A DNA stretch of 64,000 bases from Mangrovibacterium sp041596335. GTDB lineage: Bacteria > Bacteroidota > Bacteroidia > Bacteroidales > Prolixibacteraceae. The stretch is taken from NCBI RefSeq assembly GCF_041596335.1, contig NZ_JBFHIT010000010.1, positions 31,143-95,142 of the forward strand, in the 5' to 3' direction. Position 1 is the first letter of the stretch, and each line of letters starts with the position of its first letter. The position numbers and the translations under genes are program-made. The notes beneath the pieces are model-generated. The model had not been told where the DNA came from, did no database searches, and saw only the letters and a program-made list of their open reading frames with translations. This document shows positions 8,685 through 18,276 of this stretch, piece after piece.

Positions 8685-9965
8685 TTAGCTTCCGAAGTCG
8701 TCGAACAGAACGTTTTCATCGGGAACGCCTAAATCGTAAAGCATTTTTTGCACCGCCGAGTTCATCATTGGTGGACCACACATGTAGAAGTCGATTTCTT
8801 CAGGTTCTTCATGTTGCCTCAGGTAGTTGTCGTAAATCACATTGTGGACAAAACCTGTCTTATATTGAATATCCAATTTGTCGGCTTCCGGATCTTCACG
8901 GTCAAGTGCCAGATGGAATTTGAAATTAGGGAAGTTTTTCTCAATTTCTTTAAATTGCTCATAATAGAACACTTCTTTCCATGAACGGGCACCATACCAG
9001 AAAGTAACATTTTTCTTTGTTTCTTTCACCGTGTGGAACAGGTGGAACAAGTGAGAACGCATTGGTGCCATACCGGCTCCACCACCAATAAACATCATTT
9101 CACTTTCGTTATTTTTCAGGAAGAATTCACCGAAAGGACCTGAGATGGTTACTTTATCACCTGGCTTGCGCGAGAAGATAAAAGAAGAACAAACACCTGG
9201 ATTTAGTTTCTTGAATCCACCATTTACTCGGTCGAACGGAGGTGTTGCAATACGGATGTTCAACATGATGATGTTTCCTTCGGCAGGGTGGTTGGCCATA
9301 GAATAAGCGCGGAACGTTGGCTCCGGATTTTTCATCTTCAGGTCGAACATGTTGAACTGTTCCCATTCCGGACGGAACTGTTCGTCGATGTCCATATCTT
9401 TGAAATCCACATCAATTTTAGGCACATCAATTTGGATATAACCACCTGATTTGAAGTCGAGTGTTTCGCCCGCAGGCAGTTTCACTACGAACTCTTTAAT
9501 ATAGGTAGCCACGTTGCGGTTCGAAACCACTTCGCATTCCCATTTCTTCACACCTAAAACTTCCTGGTGAATATGCACATTCATGTTTTCTTTCACCTTC
9601 ACCTGGCAACCCAAACGCCAATTATCGGCTTGTTCTTTACGGGTAAAGAAGCCGGTTTCTGTCGGCAGAATTGAACCTCCACCTTCGGTAACCTGGCAAC
9701 GGCACATACCGCAAGTACCACCACCACCACAGGCTGATGGAAGAATAACTTTGTTGTTGCTCAGAGTAGACAGCAACGTGCTGCCCGGTTCTGTTTCCAT
9801 CTCCATATATCCATCGTTGATGTCAATCTTCACCGATCCGGATGGAGTTAATTTCTTTTTGACAAACAACAGGATGCCCACCAACAGGATAATCACCAAA
9901 AGGAAGATGATAACGCTGGTTAAAACAACTGTTGATTGAGAGGCTAACAATATCATAGTACTCAA
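8685..9965 (-). CDS. nqrF: Na+-translocating NADH:quinone oxidoreductase subunit F
   Basis: The electron entry subunit of Na+-NQR: it oxidises NADH by hydride transfer to FAD and passes electrons on through a 2Fe-2S centre. 426 residues: an N-terminal transmembrane helix (about 8-34), a ferredoxin domain with CGGGGTCGMCRC supplying the first three cluster cysteines and the fourth in RLGCQVK, then a ferredoxin-reductase domain with the FAD motif RAYSMAN and the NAD-binding GGGAGMAPMRSH and MCGPPMM motifs. It is the last gene of nqrABCDEF, 12 bp after nqrE, and is followed by a terminator. Confidence 0.98.
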   Translation of the reverse strand: MSTMILLASQSTVVLTSVIIFLLVIILLVGILLFVKKKLTPSGSVKIDINDGYMEMETEPGSTLLSTLSNNKVILPSACGGGGTCGMCRCQVTEGGGSILPTETGFFTRKEQADNWRLGCQVKVKENMNVHIHQEVLGVKKWECEVVSNRNVATYIKEFVVKLPAGETLDFKSGGYIQIDVPKIDVDFKDMDIDEQFRPEWEQFNMFDLKMKNPEPTFRAYSMANHPAEGNIIMLNIRIATPPFDRVNGGFKKLNPGVCSSFIFSRKPGDKVTISGPFGEFFLKNNESEMMFIGGGAGMAPMRSHLFHLFHTVKETKKNVTFWYGARSWKEVFYYEQFKEIEKNFPNFKFHLALDREDPEADKLDIQYKTGFVHNVIYDNYLRQHEEPEEIDFYMCGPPMMNSAVQKMLYDLGVPDENVLFDDFGS

Positions 9966-9977
9966 TTTTAAGTCAGT

Positions 9978-10595
9978 TTATAGTTTAATTCCCATGAATC
10001 CCATGAACGCCAAGCCCATCAAACCGGTCACGATAAACGTGATACCTAATCCGCGCAAGGGAGCTGGAATTTGAGAATACTTAATTTTTTCGCGAATAGC
10101 AGCGATACCTACAATTGCCAGAAACCAGCCAATTCCGGATCCCAATCCGTAGGTTGTTGCTTCGGCGATATTGTTGAACGCTTTTTGCTGCATGAAGAGT
10201 GATCCACCGAGGATCGCACAGTTTACGGCAATCAATGGAAGGAAGATACCCAACTGAGTGTATAGAACCGGAGCGAATTTCTCAACGATCATTTCAACCA
10301 ACTGTACCATTGACGCGATAACAGCGATGAACATGATAAAGGATAAGAAGCTCAGGTCTACGTCTGCAAATTGAGGCCCCAGCCAAATCATAGCACCTTC
10401 TTTTAGTACATAGTTCTCAAGCAGGTAGTCAACCGGGAGTGTAATTGCCAAAACGAAAATTACAGCAGCACCCAAACCGGTTGCGGTCTTTACTGATTTT
10501 GATACAGCCAGATAGGAGCACATTCCGAGGAAATATGCAAATACCATGTTATCAATAAAGATCGATTTGACGAATATATTAATCAGATTTTCCAT
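9978..10595 (-). CDS. nqrE: Na+-translocating NADH:quinone oxidoreductase subunit E
   Basis: 205 residues with six predicted membrane helices, one of the two homologous integral subunits (NqrD/NqrE) that together hold a membrane-embedded iron centre and form part of the ion channel. Recognisable by the opening MENLINIFVKSIFIDNMVFA, the GMCSYLAVSK stretch with a conserved Cys, and the later LIAVNCAILGGSLF segment with the second conserved Cys. It lies 21 bp after nqrD and 12 bp before nqrF. Confidence 0.98.
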   Translation of the reverse strand: MENLINIFVKSIFIDNMVFAYFLGMCSYLAVSKSVKTATGLGAAVIFVLAITLPVDYLLENYVLKEGAMIWLGPQFADVDLSFLSFIMFIAVIASMVQLVEMIVEKFAPVLYTQLGIFLPLIAVNCAILGGSLFMQQKAFNNIAEATTYGLGSGIGWFLAIVGIAAIREKIKYSQIPAPLRGLGITFIVTGLMGLAFMGFMGIKL

Positions 10596-10616
10596 ATCGT
10601 ATCTTTGATTTCTTTA

Positions 10617-11267
10617 TTAGTCTTCAATTAGTTTCCGGTTTTTGCTACGTTGCACCCAGATAATAACTCCAACAGTAATCAGAGCCATTGGTGGCAAAAT
10701 CATCATCCCGTTGTTTGAATAGAATCCTCCGTTAGCGATGTACCAGCTTTCAGGAATTAGTTTGTAACCAAACAAACTTCCTGATCCTAATAATTCGCGG
10801 AAGAAACCAACGATAACCAGAATTGCACCATAGCCGGCACCGTTCCCAATACCGTCGAGTAATGATGGCCACGGTTTGTTGCCCAGCGCAAATGCTTCCA
10901 GGCGACCCATCAGGATACAGTTGGTAATAATTAACCCAACGAATACTGATAATTGCTTGCTTACATCGTACACGAATGCTTTGAGCACCTGGTCGACCAG
11001 AATTACCAAAGCAGCAATAACAACCAGCTGAACGATGATGCGAATCCGGTTTGGAATCGTGTTGCGCAAAAGTGAAATAATTACGTTGGCAAAAGCAAGT
11101 ACTGCAGTTACCGAAATGGCCATAACAATAGCCGGTTTTAACTGGGCTGTAACCGCAAGGGCAGAACAAATACCCAGTACTTGCACTGTAATGGGGTTGT
11201 CGCTATTAAGCGGATTGCTTAAGAGACCCAGATTTTTTTTCGAAAATAATTTTTCTTTATCGCTCAT
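10617..11267 (-). CDS. nqrD: Na+-translocating NADH:quinone oxidoreductase subunit D
   Basis: 216 residues and six predicted helices; homologous to NqrE in inverted topology. The conserved cysteines appear in VLGICSALAVT and GLIITNCILMGRLEAF, where the NqrD/E iron centre is bound. It starts 6 bp after the nqrC stop codon and is followed by nqrE after 21 bp. The N-terminal ~20 residues (MSDKEKLFSKKNLGLLSNPL) are cytoplasmic. Confidence 0.98.
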   Translation of the reverse strand: MSDKEKLFSKKNLGLLSNPLNSDNPITVQVLGICSALAVTAQLKPAIVMAISVTAVLAFANVIISLLRNTIPNRIRIIVQLVVIAALVILVDQVLKAFVYDVSKQLSVFVGLIITNCILMGRLEAFALGNKPWPSLLDGIGNGAGYGAILVIVGFFRELLGSGSLFGYKLIPESWYIANGGFYSNNGMMILPPMALITVGVIIWVQRSKNRKLIED

Positions 11268-11273
11268 TTTCTT

Positions 11274-11969
11274 CTATTTTTTCTGGTTGAAAAACGCTTT
11301 ATAAGCAGCTAAATCATCTTCAATCATAGTTTGTAGCCCTTTCGAAGTGATGGTGCCACCAGAAATGGCATCAACTTTATGCTCAGCTGGAGCCGTTTCG
11401 TTTGATTTGGCAACAATGATTGAATACAGCGTACCGTCCTGATCGAAGATGGATTTGCCTTTGAACTGGTCTTGAAAAATTGTTGTTGAAATTTCGGCAC
11501 CTAGTCCGGGCGTTTCACCTTGGTGGTCGAATGTTGCACCATAAATGGTGTTCATGTCGTCCTGCAGTGAAATGTATCCCCAGATCGGTCCCCAAAGTCC
11601 AGCTCCGTATAGCGGCAAAATGTACTTCACGCTTCCGTCTATTTGGCATTCGAAAACCGGCAATGCGCGGTCTTCAACTTTTTTGGCCCGTTCTTTTTTC
11701 ATGTCAACGGTAAAGGCATCACCGTCTACTAGATCGCCTTTTGAGTTAACAATGTATGAGTTCACAATCTTCTCGCTGTAAATTTGTTCGGCATCAACAG
11801 CTGTTGCTGCAATATTTACCGACGCAAGAATGTTTTGCTTTTTCTCAATTTCAATATTTTTAGCCTGAAATGGTTTTAAGTTGAATGCAGCAACCGAAAG
11901 GATGGCAGCAACCAGAATCACCATTACCGAGGCATAAATAAATGTATAAACATTACTATTCCTGTCCAT
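11274..11969 (-). CDS. nqrC: Na+-translocating NADH:quinone oxidoreductase subunit C (covalent FMN)
   Basis: 231 residues: one N-terminal transmembrane helix (about 8-30) and a soluble FMN-binding domain outside the inner membrane. The flavinylation motif appears near the C-terminus as DAISGGTITSKG, the Thr of SGGT being the likely acceptor of FMN through a phosphoester bond made by ApbE. GLWGPIWGYI is also typical of the family. The common form is SGAT; the Gly in place of Ala is a small variation. It lies 18 bp after nqrB. Confidence 0.97.
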   Translation of the reverse strand: MDRNSNVYTFIYASVMVILVAAILSVAAFNLKPFQAKNIEIEKKQNILASVNIAATAVDAEQIYSEKIVNSYIVNSKGDLVDGDAFTVDMKKERAKKVEDRALPVFECQIDGSVKYILPLYGAGLWGPIWGYISLQDDMNTIYGATFDHQGETPGLGAEISTTIFQDQFKGKSIFDQDGTLYSIIVAKSNETAPAEHKVDAISGGTITSKGLQTMIEDDLAAYKAFFNQKK

Positions 11970-11987
11970 TTTTGTCGTCTTTGTAGG

Positions 11988-13151
11988 TTAAATAGTTGCT
12001 TTTACCCGTTTCAACCGCCGTTTAATGTTGCCTTCAACAACGTAGTGGTCAATTAATGGAGCAAAGGTGTTCATTAATAAAATGGCTAACATCATACCTT
12101 CCGGATACGCTGGGTTCACCACTCGGATCAGGATTGCCAGAATTCCGATCAGGAATCCATAGATCCATTTTCCTTTATCGGTTTGGGCCGCAGAAACAGG
12201 GTCGGTAGCCATGAAAATCGCACCGAATGCGAATCCTCCAATAATAAGGTGATCGTAGAAAGGAAGTGACATATAGATATTGTCGCCCGCGAAAACATTC
12301 AGAAGGACTCCCATGGTGATACCTCCAAGAATGGTTGATACCATGATTTTCCAGTTTCCGATACCTGTAATAATTAGGATTGCCGCGCCAATCAATATCG
12401 CGAGAGTTGAGGTCTCTCCAATTGATCCGGGAATTAAACCAATAAAGGCATCCCAGGTATTAACAGGGTTAGCATTTCCGGCGGCTGCTAATGCCATTGG
12501 AGTTGCTCCTGTAAAACCATCAACCATCTTTTCAACACCTGAGGCAGAGATCCAAACTGAGTCGCCGGACATTTGTCCGGGATAGGCAAAAAACAGGAAT
12601 GCACGTGCCACTAGTGCCGGGTTCCAGATATTCATTCCGGTTCCGCCAAACACTTCTTTACCGAAAATGACTGCAAATGCCACAGCAATGGCAACCATCC
12701 ACAGCGGTGTGTTTACGGGCATAACCATCGGAATCAATAGTCCCGATACCAGAAAACCTTCGTTTACTTCGTGGCCGCGGAATTGCGCGAAAATAAATTC
12801 AATACCCAAACCAACACCGTACGAAACAATAATGATGGGTAAAACTTTCAGCAAACCAAACAGGAACATGTCCATGAATCCAGCTGTGCTTAATTGGCCA
12901 AGAGCACCGAAGTGTTGGTAGCCAACATTGTACATGCCAAAAAGTAAGGCTGGAACCAACGCTAGAACAACAAGTCCCATGGTTCGTTTCAGATCGATAA
13001 AATCGTGAATGTGTGTTCCCGATTTTGATGTATTCTTTGGTACAAAGAATAGCGTAAATAGAGCGTCATGCGTGGAGTGCAGCCAATGGAATTTGGCGCC
13101 CTTTTGTACATGAGGCTGTGTCGTTTCGAAAAAATTTCTTATCGCTTTCAT
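11988..13151 (-). CDS. nqrB: Na+-translocating NADH:quinone oxidoreductase subunit B (covalent FMN)
   Basis: 387 residues with about ten membrane helices; the largest integral subunit, carrying covalent FMN and involved in sodium translocation. The covalent flavin site is visible in VDGFTGATPMALAAAG, where the Thr of TGAT is the expected acceptor. Other family stretches are GHEVNEGFLVSG, FGGTGMNIWNPALVARAFLFFAYP (in part) and ATDPVSAAQTDKGKW. It lies 26 bp after nqrA and 18 bp before nqrC. Confidence 0.98.
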   Translation of the reverse strand: MKAIRNFFETTQPHVQKGAKFHWLHSTHDALFTLFFVPKNTSKSGTHIHDFIDLKRTMGLVVLALVPALLFGMYNVGYQHFGALGQLSTAGFMDMFLFGLLKVLPIIIVSYGVGLGIEFIFAQFRGHEVNEGFLVSGLLIPMVMPVNTPLWMVAIAVAFAVIFGKEVFGGTGMNIWNPALVARAFLFFAYPGQMSGDSVWISASGVEKMVDGFTGATPMALAAAGNANPVNTWDAFIGLIPGSIGETSTLAILIGAAILIITGIGNWKIMVSTILGGITMGVLLNVFAGDNIYMSLPFYDHLIIGGFAFGAIFMATDPVSAAQTDKGKWIYGFLIGILAILIRVVNPAYPEGMMLAILLMNTFAPLIDHYVVEGNIKRRLKRVKATI

Positions 13152-13177
13152 TGAATTTCTTTTTTTAAAGCAATCGT

Positions 13178-14530
13178 TTATCCCACTTCTTTTACCATAG
13201 TTGCCAATCCTTCGCGTAATATTTGCTGCACTTTAATTTTTGAAGTACAAGCATATTCGCATAGCGCAAGGTCTTCTTCAACCACTTCGTAAATACCTAG
13301 TTGTTCCATCTTGTCGATGTCGTTCGCCAGAATTGCTTTAAGCAGAAAGACTGGTAAAATATCCATCGGAAGGAATTTTTCATATTGACCGGAAACAACA
13401 AATGCCCGTTCCGAACCATTCAGGTTTGCATCGAGCGTGTATGCTTTTTTCGGCAATAAGCTGGAAAAGAATGTCTTTGATGCAGAGAATTTCCCGACAC
13501 CCGGAGCAGCCCATCCCATAAATTCGTAATGGTCGCCCTCTGGAATAACGGTGATTTGTTGTGCGAAATAGCCCAAATAATCATCGGTGTCAACTTGCCT
13601 TCCTGTAAGCGCGTTGCCACTGATAAGGCGTTCTGAATTTTCGTTTTTGGTTTTACCTTTTACCAATGTGCCTATTTCGGCGCCATGGATGGTTTTGACG
13701 TATTTAGGTGCTTTAACTTCAGAGCCGGTTAAAGCAATGATTTTGCTGAGATCAACAATGCCGTTTTCAAACAAACGACCAATGTACGCCACAGCTTGCA
13801 TTGAAATGGTCCAAACCACATCGCCCTTGTTAATGGGTGCAACTTTGTGAATTTGGATTCCCACATTTCCTGCTGGATGCGGGCCGGCAAAGGTGTTTAC
13901 CTCCACGTTTTTCAAACCGCCGAAAATGCTGTTGGCTGTTTTCGAAGAAAGTCCAAGTTGAACCTTTCCTTCTGTTAGCTTGCTCAATGCATTAATTCCG
14001 GTTTGAATTGATGAAAGGTCATTTTTGAAAATAAATTCATAGTCGGGAGCCAACGGACTTGAGTCGAATCCTGAGATGAAGATATTTTTTGGTTGATCAC
14101 TCGGTTTGGCCAGGATCCCGTAAGGACGTTGTTTGAAGAATGGCCAAAGTCCACTGTTTAATAATTGCCCGGTAATTTCTTCGCGACTAAGTTTCAGCGG
14201 GTCAGCTTTGGTGAAAGTGGCGAATTCGTTTTTAGCGTCTGCTTCAACCACAACTTCCAGGATTTTACGACGCTCTCCGCGAACGACTGCTTTCACAGTT
14301 CCGCTAACAGGAGAGGTAAATAAAATCTCGGGGTTGTATTTGTCGAAAAACAGCGCATCGCCAGCTTTTACCTGGGCATCAGCCTTCACACTTAATTTTG
14401 GAGTTAAGCCTGGAAAATCAATTGGCTTAAGGGCAACGGTTGCAGGGGCAGGAGCATTCTCTAGAATGGCTTCGGCAGCACCTTTCAACCGGATATCCAA
14501 TCCGCGTTTTAATTTAAAATGCTTTGACAT
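13178..14530 (-). CDS. nqrA: Na+-translocating NADH:quinone oxidoreductase subunit A
   Basis: 450 residues, the peripheral cytoplasmic subunit of Na+-NQR without a redox cofactor. It begins with the typical KLKRGLDIRLKGAAE and contains the biotinyl-lipoyl-like segment with SPVSGTVKAVVRGERRKILEVVV, and later HPAGNVGIQIHKVAPI. First gene of a six-gene minus-strand operon with gaps of 6-26 bp; a promoter match lies 34 bp upstream of its start. With the other subunits it couples NADH oxidation by quinone to Na+ export. Confidence 0.98.
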   Translation of the reverse strand: MSKHFKLKRGLDIRLKGAAEAILENAPAPATVALKPIDFPGLTPKLSVKADAQVKAGDALFFDKYNPEILFTSPVSGTVKAVVRGERRKILEVVVEADAKNEFATFTKADPLKLSREEITGQLLNSGLWPFFKQRPYGILAKPSDQPKNIFISGFDSSPLAPDYEFIFKNDLSSIQTGINALSKLTEGKVQLGLSSKTANSIFGGLKNVEVNTFAGPHPAGNVGIQIHKVAPINKGDVVWTISMQAVAYIGRLFENGIVDLSKIIALTGSEVKAPKYVKTIHGAEIGTLVKGKTKNENSERLISGNALTGRQVDTDDYLGYFAQQITVIPEGDHYEFMGWAAPGVGKFSASKTFFSSLLPKKAYTLDANLNGSERAFVVSGQYEKFLPMDILPVFLLKAILANDIDKMEQLGIYEVVEEDLALCEYACTSKIKVQQILREGLATMVKEVG

Positions 14531-14564
14531 TGTAATCCCTTGTTGTTTTAGTTTTAATGGGTAG

Positions 14565-14596
14565 CAAAAGTAATTATTATTAAAAACTTTTCACAA
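14565..14596 (-). promoter_or_regulatory. Putative promoter of the nqr operon
   Basis: On the minus strand TACTTTTG (complement of 14565-14572) fits the Bacteroidota -7 box TAnnTTTG, and a TTG (14594-14596) sits 21 bp further upstream where the -33 TTTG-type element is expected. The -7 box is about 35 bp from the nqrA start codon. Confidence 0.5.
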
Positions 14597-14725
14597 TCTT
14601 TGTTCTGAATCAAGGGTGTGATTAATCAATTGATTAACACGATTTCTCCATAACGGGAATTGTTAGTTGTGGCATTGGCAATTAAAGCACTTATCAATCC
14701 GAAAAATCACTGATTTCGATCTAAA

Positions 14726-16009
14726 ATGAAGTATTTAGTCTCTTTTTTGCAGTTCTGCGGATGCGTTATCTTTTCATTAAGTTCTTTGGCACAAACGGCC
14801 GGTAATTTAGAATACAGCGACGCAGTTTTTAATCCGGATATTAAGTCGGTGCAGTTATTTTCTGAAGGCAGCGTATTGTCGATCCCTGTTCTGACTTTAG
14901 GTACTGATGAACGCTTGCTCTTGAAATTTGACGATCTGTCGGGAGAAAGCCGGAACTATAGTTACACCATTTTGCATTGCGATGCCGAATGGAACGAATC
15001 ATATGTTATACAGAGTGAATATCTGAACGGTTTTGTTGAAAATCCATTGGAGGATTATGCGCTAAGTTTCAATACGACTGTTAACTACACCAATTACCAG
15101 TTAAGCATTCCCAATGATCGGGTTCAAATAAATTACTCGGGAAATTATATTTTGTTGGTTTATGAAGATGGTGATCGGGAAAAGCTCGTCCTTAGCCGGC
15201 GGTTTTATGTGCTGAATCCCAAAGTGGAGATTGCGGCAGAGGTCAAACGGGCAACTTTCGATCCCTACAACGGAGACAATCAGGAGGTCGACTTTGCCAT
15301 TTCTCACCCGCGTTTGCGCATTGTTGATCCTTTTCAGGAGATAAAGGTGGTGGTCATGAAAAATCGCCGCTGGGATTCGTCAATTCGTGATTTGAAGCCC
15401 TTGTTCGTCCGTGAAAATCAGCTGGTTTATAATTACGATAAAGAGAATGTGTTTGCCGGAGGTAACGAGTTCCGCTATTTTGACATTCGCTCGTGGACGT
15501 ATAATGGCGAAAATGTGGCTAAGATTGAACAGTTTCAAGGGTACAATCATGTTACTTTGTCGACCGACGAGATTCGTTCAAATAAAAAATATTTCAACTA
15601 TCGCGAGCTCAATGGAAATTACACCATCGAAAGTCAGGATCGGATAAACGATCCGGATACAGAATGCGATTACGGATTTGTTCATTTTACGTTAGCCGTG
15701 CCGGTGCCGTTGGTCGGAGGTTCGGTGAATGTGTTCGGTGCTTTAACCGAATGGAGTGCCAGCGAGAAAAACGAGATGAGTTGGATTGCCGAACGAAAGC
15801 AATATGAATTGACTTTATTGCTGAAGCAGGGGTATTACAATTTTCAATATGTGTATGTCCCACAGGGCGGAAAGCAGGCTGATGAAACCGTGTTGGAGGG
15901 AAGTCACGTTGAAACAGAAAATGACTATCAGATTTTTGTTTACTATCGTGGATTTTCAGGCCGGTTTGACGAGCTGGTTGGATTTCATCAGATAAACTCC
16001 AAGTATTAA
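14726..16009 (+). CDS. DUF5103 domain-containing secreted protein
   Basis: 427 residues beginning with a signal peptide (MKYLVSFLQF..., cleavage likely after SSLAQ around residue 23). The N-terminal beta-rich part matches the Bacteroidota DUF5103 family, with ILHCDAEWNESYVIQSEYL as a family hallmark. The C-terminal ~100 residues (VPLVGGSVNVFGALTEW...YNFQYVYV) resemble a carbohydrate-binding early-set fold. No lipobox is visible. Function is unknown; a periplasmic or surface location is inferred. Its last 4 bp overlap the convergent histidine kinase gene. Confidence 0.8.
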   Translation: MKYLVSFLQFCGCVIFSLSSLAQTAGNLEYSDAVFNPDIKSVQLFSEGSVLSIPVLTLGTDERLLLKFDDLSGESRNYSYTILHCDAEWNESYVIQSEYLNGFVENPLEDYALSFNTTVNYTNYQLSIPNDRVQINYSGNYILLVYEDGDREKLVLSRRFYVLNPKVEIAAEVKRATFDPYNGDNQEVDFAISHPRLRIVDPFQEIKVVVMKNRRWDSSIRDLKPLFVRENQLVYNYDKENVFAGGNEFRYFDIRSWTYNGENVAKIEQFQGYNHVTLSTDEIRSNKKYFNYRELNGNYTIESQDRINDPDTECDYGFVHFTLAVPVPLVGGSVNVFGALTEWSASEKNEMSWIAERKQYELTLLLKQGYYNFQYVYVPQGGKQADETVLEGSHVETENDYQIFVYYRGFSGRFDELVGFHQINSKY

Positions 16010-18090
16010 CGAACGATCGTCAACATTCCATCGCCACTTTCAAACGGAATACTGAAAGAAAAAACGGAGCCTTTGTCAATTTCTGACTCAACTTCGATTT
16101 TGCCTCCCAATACAACCGAATAATGCTGTGCAATGGCCAGACCAAGACCCGTTCCTTCATGTTTTCGGGTGGTTTTGTTGTCAATTTGGTGGAAACGCTC
16201 AAAAATCCGGTCGACATGGTTTTTGTTAATGCCGATTCCCGTGTCACGAATGAAGAATTTCAACCGGTCTTTACCAAGCATTTCATAGCCAAACTCAACT
16301 TCTCCTTCGTAGGTAAATTTGATGGCGTTATCAATCAGTTTTTTCAGGATTTCACTAAGCAGATGACGATCCGTAACAACCCCAAATTTTGGGTTTGCGT
16401 TTTCGTTGTTTAGTTTTAGTTTGATCGGCTTGTTTCGAACTTCAATGCTGTATTCACGATACAAATCAATCATGATGTCGTTAATCTTACAGAAATCTTT
16501 GCGCACGACAACCTGATTGCTTTCTATTTTTGAAATACTGATCATGTCATCGATCATTTCCATCAGCAGACGTCCGTTGCTGACAATAATCTCGATAAAG
16601 CGATCTTTTTCCTCTGAGTCGAAATCGGGCGACCCAATCATACGCGAAAAACCAATAATCGCGTTCATAGGGGTCCTTATTTCGTGCGAAATATTAGCCA
16701 GGAATGCCGATTTAAGCAGGTCTGCTTCCTCGGCTTTAATCTTGGCTTCTTCCAGCCTTATTTCGGCCATTTTGCGTTTGGTAATATCTCTTGCGATTGT
16801 TATAACTGAATTGTCATCCAGTTTTGCGATTCGCATTTCAAACATCGCGGTCCCTTTTTCTACTTCCAGCGCATACTCAATCGTTTCAATCGAGTCAAAA
16901 CGAATTGCATCCTGAATGAATTGAAAGATCTTCCGCGACATCTTCTCCGAAAAACCAACTTCAAATATCGAGTTCCCAATAATATCGTCCGGATTAATCT
17001 GAATCAATTCCGAGTCTTTGACGACAAAATCAACATAGATTCCATCTTTATCAATAATAAAGAAAAGGTCGGGGATGGCTTCCAGCAATACTTTGTAGCG
17101 CTTCCGACTTTCTTTCAGACTTGCGATTGCGTTTTGTTTTGCCGTCACATCGTGAAACAGACATGCAATGTGATCTTTAGCGGGCGAAAACGTTGTCAGC
17201 TCAACCCATTTGTTCAAATGCTCAATATGAAGTTCCGTTTTCTTCTTTTTGGGAAAGAGGAAAAAGTTGGCCCAATCAAACGAATCGCGAAAAATTTTAG
17301 GGAAAATTATAGATACATCAACATTCCTGACTTCGCGGGCATTAATTTTAAAGAGTGTTTCAAATGCCTGATTAACTTTCAGTACTTCGAGGTTTACGAT
17401 GCTCCCCATTTCGTCGCGATTCATTTTCAACATCATAAAACCCTGTTGAAGCTGGCGTAGGGTTTGGTTGATTTGCTCTTCACTTTCGCCCATCTTGTCT
17501 TTTAATTCTTTCATGTTCTGCTCGAAGAAGTATGCTGTGATAAAGCAAATTAGAAAGACAGTTGTCAGAACCAGTAATGGGTTTAGTGTGTAGTCGATGG
17601 GATCCCAGTAGATTGAATTTATCAGATTCAGACGATCTGATTCAACGATGTGCAGGACGAGTGTAGCGACGGCGAGGGCAAAAAACAAGCTAATTTTTTG
17701 CCGCTTGTTGCTGAAAAACAACAAAGCCATTAAGCCGGCAATCGTCGACCAAAGTGTAAATTGAATGGTTAAATGGATCGGCATTACGGCGTAGGATTCC
17801 GATATGAAGTAAAAATAAACCGGAAAAACGATGAAATAAATACAGTTGATTGAAACGTTCAGGTGGTTGTTGAGCAAACTATATAGCCCGATTATCGACA
17901 AAGCCATCAACGATGCATCCCCAGGAATGCAAGGGTCGGTTGAAATGCCGGTCAGACTTTGAAATAAGCTGAAAGAACTATAAATAAACATGGCTGTATA
18001 CGTAATGTACAACCCAATTATTTTGCGTTTTCTTTCGCTTAAGTTTAAAGAATACAGTTTTGAAATCAGCTGATTTATGTGTGCGCGCAT
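16006..18090 (-). CDS. PAS-domain sensor histidine kinase with multispan membrane N-terminus
   Basis: 694 residues. About six membrane helices occupy residues ~25-195, followed by a short coiled coil and two PAS-like domains (roughly 210-320 and 330-440; VTAKQNAIASLKESRKRYKVLLEAIPDLFFIID is the junction, in part). The HisKA box SHEIRTPMNAIIGFSRM comes at about residue 470, then the HATPase domain with DNAIKFTYEG, DTGIGI and GTGLGLAIAQHY. It has no receiver domain. No response regulator lies beside it. It converges with the DUF5103 gene, overlapping it by 4 bp. Confidence 0.9.
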   Translation of the reverse strand: MRAHINQLISKLYSLNLSERKRKIIGLYITYTAMFIYSSFSLFQSLTGISTDPCIPGDASLMALSIIGLYSLLNNHLNVSINCIYFIVFPVYFYFISESYAVMPIHLTIQFTLWSTIAGLMALLFFSNKRQKISLFFALAVATLVLHIVESDRLNLINSIYWDPIDYTLNPLLVLTTVFLICFITAYFFEQNMKELKDKMGESEEQINQTLRQLQQGFMMLKMNRDEMGSIVNLEVLKVNQAFETLFKINAREVRNVDVSIIFPKIFRDSFDWANFFLFPKKKKTELHIEHLNKWVELTTFSPAKDHIACLFHDVTAKQNAIASLKESRKRYKVLLEAIPDLFFIIDKDGIYVDFVVKDSELIQINPDDIIGNSIFEVGFSEKMSRKIFQFIQDAIRFDSIETIEYALEVEKGTAMFEMRIAKLDDNSVITIARDITKRKMAEIRLEEAKIKAEEADLLKSAFLANISHEIRTPMNAIIGFSRMIGSPDFDSEEKDRFIEIIVSNGRLLMEMIDDMISISKIESNQVVVRKDFCKINDIMIDLYREYSIEVRNKPIKLKLNNENANPKFGVVTDRHLLSEILKKLIDNAIKFTYEGEVEFGYEMLGKDRLKFFIRDTGIGINKNHVDRIFERFHQIDNKTTRKHEGTGLGLAIAQHYSVVLGGKIEVESEIDKGSVFSFSIPFESGDGMLTIVR

Positions 18091-18214
18091 GAGTGATCTT
18101 AAAAGATGCGCCTAAATATAATGATTTTTAATTTCTGGAAAATTCCGATTCACTTTTAATCCCGACAAATTTTGAAAGCTGATTTTTATTAGGGAATAGG
18201 GCAAGTGTATTCAT

Positions 18215-18222
18215 TAGATTTG
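18215..18222 (+). promoter_or_regulatory. -7 box upstream of pruA
   Basis: TAGATTTG fits the Bacteroidota -7 consensus TAnnTTTG and lies 54 bp upstream of the pruA ATG. No clear -33 element is seen at the usual spacing. Confidence 0.35.
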
Positions 18223-18276
18223 TAATTCAGAGGATTAAATCGATAGGAATACTTTAATAATCAGATTTTTAAAATT

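Noticed and set aside
8685..14530. Rnf complex instead of Nqr
   Set aside because: NqrA- and NqrF-type subunits with the 2Fe-2S/FAD layout and the ABCDEF order are specific for Na+-NQR; RnfB/RnfC-type ferredoxin subunits are absent.
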